Origin: an uncultured Paracoccaceae bacterium
Lineage (GTDB): Bacteria; Pseudomonadota; Alphaproteobacteria; Rhodobacterales; Rhodobacteraceae
Length of the DNA: 8,530 nucleotides
Assembly (NCBI GenBank): GCA_937927885.1
Contig: CALEZJ010000320.1
Location: 1 to 8,530, forward strand
Direction: 5' to 3'
In this document: positions 1 to 5,178 of the stretch, piece by piece
How positions within the stretch are numbered: the first letter of the stretch is position 1
Layout: each line of letters begins with the position of its first letter
Made by a program: the position numbers and the translations under genes
Notes under the pieces: generated by a model
Seen by the model: the letters and a program-made list of their open reading frames with translations, nothing else
What the model was told of the DNA's origin: nothing
Databases searched by the model: none

Positions 1-35
1 ATCCCAGAGGCCGCGCCGGTAACGAGCACCCTCAT
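1..35 (-). CDS. Short-chain dehydrogenase/reductase, N-terminal fragment (runs off the left edge)
   Basis: Only the first 11 complete codons are visible. They read MRVLVTGAASG, and the next, incomplete codon begins AT. This is the classic opening of a short-chain dehydrogenase/reductase: a hydrophobic first beta strand followed by the TGxxxG(I)G dinucleotide-binding loop. The ATG at 35-33 overlaps the TGA of the upstream flavoenzyme gene (34-32) in an ATGA arrangement. A Shine-Dalgarno-like GGAGAG at 46-41 lies inside the end of that gene, so the two are probably translationally coupled. The family uses NAD(P)H on alcohols or ketones. The substrate cannot be told from this fragment, though a role in the same pathway as the flavoenzyme is likely. 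Other Rossmann proteins, such as extended SDR epimerases, can also begin this way. Confidence 0.72.
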   Translation of the reverse strand, partial: MRVLVTGAASG

Positions 36-1993
36 GATGACTCTCCCGCCAGTTTCAAGGCCAGAGCATGGGCCTGCCGCGTCGCAAAGACCATCCGTCT
101 GGGCGCATAGGCATCGCCGAGAAGATGCACCTGCGGCCTGACAGGGCTCAGGGCAGCGTGAAGCGTGCTGTCCGACCGTCCGCCACAGGCCAGCGCCACG
201 GTGTCAAATCCTCCCAGAACCTCGCGGCGTTGCGAGTAGATCTGCATGAGTTCGACCCCATCCGGGTGGATCGCCACAACCTTTTCGGCAGTTCGGATGC
301 GGACACCCTGCGCATCCAGCCGCCCCAGTGGCCCACCATTGGCATAGCGGCCCAACAGGATAGCCGGCGCGTTGGTGGCATAGACCATCACCACCTGATG
401 CCCGCGCGAGGACAGGAAATCGGCCAGCGCCAACGGTTGCAGGTGATCCTCTTCGGCGATGATCAGCACGCGGGGACCGGGCGTTGCGCTCCCGGTGAGG
501 ATATCGCGACCCTCCATGGCCAGTTCAGCACCGGGTACCGGCGGGCGGCGGGCATTGGCGCCGGTGGCAACGGCGACAATGTCGGCTGCCAGCAAGTCCG
601 TGGCCTGTGCCCGGCTTCGCAGGTGCAGCGTCACGCCGAGCCGCTCCAGCCGCGCCTGCTGCCAATCGAGATAGCGCGCCATCCGGTCGTAGTGAGGCGC
701 GCGCGTGGCAATGCGCAATTGCCCGCCAAGGTCGGAGGCGGACTCCCACAGCGTAACCTGATGCCCGCTTTCCGCCGCCAAGGCCGCCAGTTCCATCCCC
801 GCAGGGCCACCACCCACCACGGCCAAAGACCTTGGATGGAGGGCTTTGGGAAAGGGTCCGTCGATCTCCTTGCCCGCGAGCGGATTGACAGCACACCCGA
901 AGGGCAGACCGTCAACATAACGCCGGTTGATGCAATCGTTCCCAGCGATGCACGGACGGATGCGGTCGGCCTGACCCTGCCGAGCCAGAGTCAGCAACTG
1001 GCCATCGGCGATATGGGCCCGGGCGATGCCGATCATGTCGGCATGACCCTCGGTCAGGATCGATTCGGCAAGATCGGGCGTGTCCACCAGCCCAGAGTAG
1101 ATCACAGGCACTTGGACAGCCCGGCGCAGTGCCCCAGCGTCGCCTGCCCATTGCCCAGGCGCGAACTGCTGAGGCTGGATATAGCTGGGGTTTCCCCAAT
1201 GCGACCCGGCAACAACGGAAAGGTAATCGACCCCTTCAGCGCACAGGGCCTGGGCAATTCGGATGCCTTCGGCCGCGTCATAGCCACCCGGCATTTCCTG
1301 AAAGGCATTCAGTCTGATGCCCAGGACACGTCCCGGCAATTCCGCCCGAACCACCTCGATCAGCCGCAAGGCCAGCCGAAGGCGGTTTTCGAACGATCCG
1401 CCCCAGGCATCGGTGCGGGTGTTGGTCAGCGGCGACAGGAATTGTTCGACCAGATCATCGTGATTGAAGTGCATCTCGACCCCCGCCAGCGGCGTCTGGG
1501 CAACCAGCCGGGCCGAATGGCGGTATTCCTCGATGGTGGCCTCGATATCGGCCTCGGTCATCACATGGGGATGAGCGTTGGCGACCGGGTTCGACAGCAC
1601 CTCGGAGGGCGCATTCGGATAGCCGCCGATCTGCGTCATCTGGATCAGGACCGGCGTGCCCTGCTTTGCCAGCCGCTCACAGATCGTGCGGACACGGTCG
1701 GCGAAATGCGGCAGACGGAAAAATCCCAGGACTTCGGCCGACAGGCCGGAAGGCTCGAATCCCGGAATGATGCGATTGCCCACGCGCCCGGTGATCACGA
1801 CCATCGCAACCCCGGACGCCGCGCGTTCCTCAAGATAGGCCAGTGTGCGGGCGGCCTCGGCATCAGTGCCCCAGGGATTTCCAATGGCGGAAAAATGGGG
1901 GGGCATCATCACTCGCGATCTCAGCCTCAACGGACCGATCTGCAAGGGCGAAAAGAGACGGGTATAGGGCCCAAGGCCCTCGGCTGCGGTCAT
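32..1993 (-). CDS. NADH:flavin oxidoreductase, OYE / 2,4-dienoyl-CoA reductase / TMADH family (FMN + FAD/NAD domains)
   Basis: This 653-residue enzyme has the layout of FadH and trimethylamine dehydrogenase. Residues about 11-340 form an FMN-binding TIM barrel: RLFSPLQIGPL at the start, VEMHFNH at 172-178, then QFLSPL and the RTDAWGGSFENR signature at about 193-204. A cysteine region follows at 348-367. A dinucleotide-binding domain contains GGGPAGMELA at 394-403, and an FAD-type LLGDAYAPRR lies at 624-633. Such enzymes reduce activated C=C bonds or oxidise N-methylamines; the substrate here is unknown. In the CxxCxxC-x12-C iron-sulfur motif of TMADH, only C348, C354 and C367 are present, and the second position is Gly351. 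The TMADH cysteine that carries covalent FMN (in VPHC) appears as Phe34 (PPHF), so flavin is probably non-covalent. The start at 1993 is supported by GGAGGA at 2004-1999. The gene follows the ABC permease by 54 nt and overlaps an SDR gene at its end, which suggests it acts on an imported compound. Family assignment is firm; substrate is not. Confidence 0.93.
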   Translation of the reverse strand: MTAAEGLGPYTRLFSPLQIGPLRLRSRVMMPPHFSAIGNPWGTDAEAARTLAYLEERAASGVAMVVITGRVGNRIIPGFEPSGLSAEVLGFFRLPHFADRVRTICERLAKQGTPVLIQMTQIGGYPNAPSEVLSNPVANAHPHVMTEADIEATIEEYRHSARLVAQTPLAGVEMHFNHDDLVEQFLSPLTNTRTDAWGGSFENRLRLALRLIEVVRAELPGRVLGIRLNAFQEMPGGYDAAEGIRIAQALCAEGVDYLSVVAGSHWGNPSYIQPQQFAPGQWAGDAGALRRAVQVPVIYSGLVDTPDLAESILTEGHADMIGIARAHIADGQLLTLARQGQADRIRPCIAGNDCINRRYVDGLPFGCAVNPLAGKEIDGPFPKALHPRSLAVVGGGPAGMELAALAAESGHQVTLWESASDLGGQLRIATRAPHYDRMARYLDWQQARLERLGVTLHLRSRAQATDLLAADIVAVATGANARRPPVPGAELAMEGRDILTGSATPGPRVLIIAEEDHLQPLALADFLSSRGHQVVMVYATNAPAILLGRYANGGPLGRLDAQGVRIRTAEKVVAIHPDGVELMQIYSQRREVLGGFDTVALACGGRSDSTLHAALSPVRPQVHLLGDAYAPRRMVFATRQAHALALKLAGESS

Positions 1994-2015
1994 GGCGATC
2001 CTCCGGGAAGCGAGA

Positions 2016-2037
2016 AGGGGCCCCGCGCGGGGCCCCT
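2016..2037 (-). repeat. Perfect 22-bp palindrome / GC stem-loop between permease and flavoenzyme genes
   Basis: Arms of AGGGGCCCC and GGGGCCCCT flank a GCGC loop, giving nine consecutive pairs, eight of them G-C. It lies 11 nt after the permease stop and just before the flavoenzyme ribosome-binding site. No T-run follows on either strand, so it does not look like a standard Rho-independent terminator. An intercistronic mRNA-stabilising or attenuating hairpin fits better. Confidence 0.7.
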
Positions 2038-2047
2038 GAATGCAGGC

Positions 2048-2896
2048 TTACTGGTTCTGCAAACCGGCAGATTTCCAACGCAACGCATGGTTGGTGATCC
2101 GCGTGATCAGCCAGTCGACCACCAGCGCCACCACCAGCAAACCGAAGATCGCGGCGAAACTCTGCGCGGCCGAGAACTGGCTGGCCCCTCGAGACAGGAG
2201 GTAGCCCATGCCTTTGTCCGATGCCAGCATTTCAGCCACCACAACGCCCACAAGCGCATAGGGCACCGAGATCTTCAGACCCGCCGCCACCCAGACCAGC
2301 GCCGACGGGATGATCACCCGGATCGCGACTTGAAACCAGTTCGCCCCCATGATGCGAACCGCCGAGATCAGCTCGGAGCTCACCTCACGCACGCCGAAAT
2401 AGGTGTTGTAGTAGACGAGGAAGAACACGATCGTGGCCGAGAACATGATCCGGAATTCCATGCCCAACCCGAACCACAGCAGGAACAGCGGCGCCAGCGC
2501 CAGGCGCGGCAGGGTATAGAAGGCGGTCACGATCGGTTGCAGGATCTCGCCCAGCCGCTTCCATGCCCCGGTGATGAACCCCAGCGCCATACCGGCCGAT
2601 GCACCCAGCAAGAAACCGCCAACCGTTGCCTGCACTGTGACCCAGAGGTTGGTCGCAAAGGTGCCGTCCCAGAGCCAGCGCAGGATCGTCGTCCAGATGT
2701 CCGATGGTTTGGAGACCATCAGCCGCGGCACCCAACGACCCGAGGCGTATTCCCAGAGCATCAGGAAAGCCGAGATGAGGATGATCTGGATGACCAGGTT
2801 TTCCAGACGCCGACGTGTCGGGCTGATCCGGGCGGGGGCCTTGCGCTGACGCTCGCGGCGGTCGGCAGGGGCGGACGAGAGGCTGGTGTCGGTCAT
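2048..2896 (-). CDS. ABC transporter permease, NitT/TauT/SsuC type
   Basis: This 282-residue inner-membrane protein belongs to the binding-protein-dependent transport permease family. A basic, cytoplasmic-looking N-terminus (residues 1-32, rich in Arg) leads into a first membrane segment at about 33-52. Further hydrophobic segments lie at about 88-110, 120-142, 150-164, 196-222 and 245-263. The EAA-type loop that docks on the ATPase is at about 176-197, with ELISAVRIMGANW followed by RVIIP. Length and layout match SsuC/TauC permeases, which work as homodimers with two ATPase subunits. The ATG at 2896 has a GAGGGAG ribosome-binding site just upstream and lies 12 nt past the ATPase stop. It forms one importer with the upstream ATPase and binding protein. 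The permease sequence does not reveal the substrate. Confidence 0.95.
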   Translation of the reverse strand: MTDTSLSSAPADRRERQRKAPARISPTRRRLENLVIQIILISAFLMLWEYASGRWVPRLMVSKPSDIWTTILRWLWDGTFATNLWVTVQATVGGFLLGASAGMALGFITGAWKRLGEILQPIVTAFYTLPRLALAPLFLLWFGLGMEFRIMFSATIVFFLVYYNTYFGVREVSSELISAVRIMGANWFQVAIRVIIPSALVWVAAGLKISVPYALVGVVVAEMLASDKGMGYLLSRGASQFSAAQSFAAIFGLLVVALVVDWLITRITNHALRWKSAGLQNQ

Positions 2897-2908
2897 TGGT
2901 CGGCTCCC

Positions 2909-3682
2909 TCAGGACTTGGCCGCTTTGGTCGCCGCATCGGCCTGCCGCAGCAGGTCACGCAGGTGGCGTTCCAGTTGGAAATAGCTGTCTTCGGTCCGAA
3001 CCTTGGCCAGAATGCGGTCCTTGCCATAGGGCGGGCGAATCTCTTCCATCACCCGCAGGGGAAGGCCACCCAGGACCAGAATGCGGTCGGCCAGCAGGAT
3101 CGATTCCGAAATGTCATGCGTGATGAACAACACGCTCTGGCCGGTGCGCGCGACGGTGGACAACAGCTCCTGATGCATCACTTCGCGCAGTTGCGCGTCC
3201 AGCGCGCCAAAAGGCTCGTCCATCAGCAGCATCTGCGGATCATAGATGATCGAGCGTGCCAGGAGTGCGCGCCGCTTCATCCCCCCCGACAGCTCGGATG
3301 GGAATTTGTCGCGTGCATCGGCCAGATTGACCAGCCGGATCACGCGGTCCAGCCGCTCTTCGCGCTCGGCCTTCGGGATATTGCGCAATTCCAGCGGCAA
3401 GGTGATGTTTTTCGCCACCGACGCCCAGGGCAGCAGCGTGTCACCCTGAGTCATGTAGCCTACCTCGCGGTTCAGCCCCTTCAGCGGCCCACCGTCGAAA
3501 TCGACCGTGCCGCCAAGCGGTTTCAGCAGGCCCGCGGCAAGGTTCATCAGGGTCGACTTGCCGCAGCCCGACGGGCCCAGCAGCGCCACGAACTCGCCCC
3601 GCTCAACGTGCAGATCAAAGCCTTGCAGGAGCTCGACCTCGTTCTGATAGCCGAAATACACGTCGTGGATGTCCAGTAGCAT
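2909..3682 (-). CDS. ABC transporter ATP-binding protein, NitT/TauT/SsuB type
   Basis: This 257-residue cytoplasmic ATPase energises the importer. All catalytic motifs are intact: Walker A GPSGCGKST at 36-44, Q-loop Gln79 (YMTQGD), the signature LSGGMKRR at 131-138, Walker B MLLMDEP at 151-157 with catalytic Glu156, D-loop ALDA at 160-163 and the switch His189 (FITHD). The signature has Met where many relatives have Gln, a common variant in nitrate/taurine-type ATPases. A C-terminal tail from about 215 with KDRILAKVR and ERHLRDLLRQ also resembles that subfamily. The ATG at 3682 is preceded by GAGGA at a suitable distance. It lies 60 nt after the binding-protein gene, with a stem-loop between, and 12 nt before the permease. 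Confidence 0.96.
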   Translation of the reverse strand: MLLDIHDVYFGYQNEVELLQGFDLHVERGEFVALLGPSGCGKSTLMNLAAGLLKPLGGTVDFDGGPLKGLNREVGYMTQGDTLLPWASVAKNITLPLELRNIPKAEREERLDRVIRLVNLADARDKFPSELSGGMKRRALLARSIIYDPQMLLMDEPFGALDAQLREVMHQELLSTVARTGQSVLFITHDISESILLADRILVLGGLPLRVMEEIRPPYGKDRILAKVRTEDSYFQLERHLRDLLRQADAATKAAKS

Positions 3683-3698
3683 TCTGTGTCCTCGGTCA

Positions 3699-3727
3699 GG
3701 CCGGAGCGGGCAGGCCGCGCTCCGGCC
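3699..3727 (-). repeat. GC-rich intercistronic stem-loop after the binding-protein gene
   Basis: Perfect 10-bp inverted arms (GGCCGGAGCG at 3699-3708 and CGCTCCGGCC at 3718-3727) flank a 9-nt loop. The hairpin starts 15 nt after the TAA of the binding-protein gene and ends before the ATPase ribosome-binding site. There is no T-tract on the minus strand, so complete termination is unlikely. Such elements often protect the 5' part of a message, giving more binding protein than membrane components. That role is inferred here. Confidence 0.72.
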
Positions 3728-3742
3728 GTGGTTAGGTTGATC

Positions 3743-4744
3743 TTAGTCTGCGAGGCGTGCGGCGGGAATGACAACGAGGTCAAAGGCGGCAGGGGCGTAG
3801 TCCTTGCCAGTTCCGCGCGCCTGCATGTCCAGCGATTGCTGCCACGAAGCGGCGTTGGTCGCAGCTCCAGGCAGATAGGCCGCTCGCGCCTGCGAGAAGC
3901 CATCGTCCCACAGTGCCTGATCCAGATCGGGGGCAAAACGCGCCTTGATCCGCTCGGACGCGGTCGGATCGGTGCGCAGCATTTCGATGCTGTCGGCATA
4001 GGATTGGTGGATGCGCGCTACGAGATCCGGATTGGCGTCGATCCAGTCGGCGCGAGCATAAACCGTCACATACGGCAGGGTGCTGAATTCCGGCACATCA
4101 CCGCGGGCCATGGAAATCCAGCGCACGCCCGATCCATCCTGCAGCAGCGGCGCAAGCGAGCCTATGGTCCACATCGACCCATCGATCTGGTTGTTGCGGA
4201 TCGATTCGATCATCGCCGCGACATCGCCCAGCGTCGAATACCGAATGTCGTCATAGCTCAGACCAACGCGACCCAGCGTTTCCCCCAGCGTGAGGTAATG
4301 CGCCGTGCCGGGGGCCGAAGTGGTCAGCGTCAGCCCACGCAGCGCCGCGATGCGGTCGTTGACCGGCGCATCGGGGGCCACACCCAGACGGGCAACGGTC
4401 GCGGCTGACAGGAAGATCTCGTTGATCGGGCCGGTCAGCACCGCGACGGCGCGCAGTTCCGCACCCTCGGCGATGGCATCCGTGCCGGTAGGAGTGCCGA
4501 CCTGGCACAGTTCGACCGCCTCGGACAGCAGGGCGGCGATGCAATTGGGAGACTGACCGCGCAGGTCGGTCACTTCGATGGTGATGCCATTGTTGCCGAA
4601 GACACTGGGGTCGACCATTGCCATGATCAGCGGCCCATGCGCGACCGAGGTCGAGGCCGTCGCGATGCGGACAACGTCCTGCGCCATCGCCGAGGTTGCG
4701 GACAGTGCGAGCGCGCCCGCCAAGACCAACGAATGAGTTCTCAT
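3743..4744 (-). CDS. ABC transporter periplasmic substrate-binding protein, NitT/TauT (NMT1/SsuA-like) type
   Basis: This is a 333-residue secreted binding protein, first gene of the leftward operon. The N-terminus is a typical Sec signal peptide: MRTH, a hydrophobic core LVLAGALALSATS, and a likely AMA|QD cleavage site after residue 21. The mature protein begins VVRIATAST, the first strand of a type-II periplasmic binding fold. Features typical of NMT1/SsuA-like proteins follow: VGTPTGTDAIAEGAELRAVAV at about 82-102, and TTSAPGTAHYLTLGETLGRVGL at about 141-162, equivalent to the 'GSxxH' ligand loop. The mature protein has two cysteines, C68 and C80. The ATG at 4744 is chosen because of the strong GGGAGGAG just upstream and because the signal peptide starts exactly there. 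An upstream in-frame ATG at 4888 would add 48 residues without family character. The ligand is unknown; the flavoenzyme context suggests a small organic compound rather than nitrate. Confidence 0.93.
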   Translation of the reverse strand: MRTHSLVLAGALALSATSAMAQDVVRIATASTSVAHGPLIMAMVDPSVFGNNGITIEVTDLRGQSPNCIAALLSEAVELCQVGTPTGTDAIAEGAELRAVAVLTGPINEIFLSAATVARLGVAPDAPVNDRIAALRGLTLTTSAPGTAHYLTLGETLGRVGLSYDDIRYSTLGDVAAMIESIRNNQIDGSMWTIGSLAPLLQDGSGVRWISMARGDVPEFSTLPYVTVYARADWIDANPDLVARIHQSYADSIEMLRTDPTASERIKARFAPDLDQALWDDGFSQARAAYLPGAATNAASWQQSLDMQARGTGKDYAPAAFDLVVIPAARLAD

Positions 4745-4748
4745 GATG

Positions 4749-4756
4749 CTCCTCCC
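4749..4756 (-). promoter_or_regulatory. Ribosome-binding site that fixes the binding-protein start
   Basis: GGGAGGAG on the minus strand, four nt before the ATG at 4744 (about six nt from the GGAGG core). It favours this start over the longer in-frame ATG at 4888, which has no comparable site and would put 48 non-signal residues before the signal peptide. Confidence 0.85.
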
Positions 4757-4865
4757 GGTTTGCAAGGTAGCGAGGCCTCCACCTGCTCGCGCCCGAGCCA
4801 AATGGCCGACGCACGAATCCCTACCCACGTCGACACTACGGGACCGGACGTCTGTCGGCAAGAAT

Positions 4866-4885
4866 TTTTTCGGTATTGCGAAAAA
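4866..4885. promoter_or_regulatory. A/T-rich dyad, candidate operator
   Basis: Perfect 7-bp inverted arms TTTTTCG and CGAAAAA flank a 6-bp centre GTATTG. The symmetry and spacing resemble the site of a dimeric helix-turn-helix regulator. It lies about 120 bp upstream of the binding-protein start codon and directly abuts the first copy of the 12-bp repeat. No regulator family is assigned. Confidence 0.45.
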
Positions 4886-4897
4886 CATTCTCTATGT
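4886..4897 (+). repeat. 12-bp direct repeat, copy 1 (CATTCTCTATGT)
   Basis: Exact copy of the sequence at 5055-5066, 169 bp away and in the same orientation. With the preceding A it forms a small dyad, ACAT-N5-ATGT. Two identical 12-mers in a region this short are unlikely by chance, so a shared protein-binding site is plausible. Confidence 0.5.
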
Positions 4898-5003
4898 CGC
4901 CATTTTGGAAGGGGTTTTCCACGACAGCTCACCGCTCACCACAGAGTTGCCCATACATGTTATGCGGTATTCCTGGCTCGAAATGGACCATGACTGACCT
5001 CGA

Positions 5004-5034
5004 CAGGACGGCTGAGGAAATCTGGGCCGTCCTG
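5004..5034. repeat. 9-bp inverted repeat in the fbiC upstream region
   Basis: Arms CAGGACGGC (5004-5012) and GCCGTCCTG (5026-5034) are perfect inverted copies around a 13-nt spacer. No T-run follows, so it is not an obvious terminator. It lies upstream of the proposed fbiC promoter, so it could be an operator, or a leader hairpin if transcription starts further upstream. Confidence 0.5.
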
Positions 5035-5054
5035 ACGCCGCAGAACTCAACCAG

Positions 5055-5066
5055 CATTCTCTATGT
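5055..5066 (+). repeat. 12-bp direct repeat, copy 2 (CATTCTCTATGT)
   Basis: Second exact copy of the 12-mer at 4886-4897. It lies 41 bp upstream of the proposed fbiC -35 box, a position suited to an activator. The first copy lies nearer the transporter operon, so one regulator could act on both sides. Confidence 0.5.
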
Positions 5067-5107
5067 GCAATTCTCATATCCATCGCGAACATCGCTCCAT
5101 TTGTCTG

Positions 5108-5135
5108 TTGACCTTCGCACAAGTCGATGTATCTT
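5108..5135 (+). promoter_or_regulatory. Candidate sigma-70-type promoter for the F420 operon
   Basis: TTGACC (5108-5113, five of six consensus bases) is followed after 16 bp by TATCTT (5130-5135, four of six). Transcription would start near 5142, leaving a leader of about 37 nt before the fbiC ATG. A short dyad, ACAAG/CTTGT (5119-5137), overlaps the spacer and -10 box and could be a repressor site. Found by eye only. Confidence 0.4.
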
Positions 5136-5165
5136 GTCCACACAACTTTTCGAATCCTGTCCCGC

Positions 5166-5171
5166 AAAGGA
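5166..5171 (+). promoter_or_regulatory. Ribosome-binding site that fixes the fbiC start
   Basis: AAAGGA lies seven nt before the ATG at 5179. The reading frame is open further upstream, with ATGs at 4876 and 4990, but those lack a similar site and lie in the AT-rich control region. Confidence 0.75.
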
Positions 5172-5178
5172 ACAACCC

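Larger units (their letters stand above)
4745..5178. promoter_or_regulatory. Divergent control region between the transporter and F420 operons
   Basis: This 434-bp stretch is visibly richer in A and T than the flanking genes and has no convincing gene. It must hold the promoters of both operons. Visible elements are an A/T dyad at 4866-4885, a short dyad with arms TGGAA/TTCCA at 4906-4921, and CATA-N5-TATG at 4952-4964. There is also a 12-bp direct repeat (4886-4897 and 5055-5066), a 9-bp inverted repeat at 5004-5034 and a promoter-like pair at 5108-5135. No regulator gene lies within the window, so whichever protein binds here is encoded elsewhere. Confidence 0.75.

Noticed and set aside
2016..2037. 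The 22-bp palindrome as a Rho-independent terminator
   Set aside because: No T-run follows on either strand, and the flavoenzyme gene with its own ribosome-binding site continues in the same direction just after it.
68..3679. A 1203-codon open frame on the plus strand
   Set aside because: It is exactly antisense, in codon register, to the flavoenzyme, permease and ATPase genes, which happen to share one frame. Stops there would need TTA, CTA or TCA codons in the real genes, which are rare in GC-rich DNA. The translation has no family character.
4745..4888. 48-residue N-terminal extension of the binding protein from the ATG at 4888
   Set aside because: It would place a charged, non-family segment before a complete signal peptide, and the strong ribosome-binding site at 4749-4756 serves the ATG at 4744.
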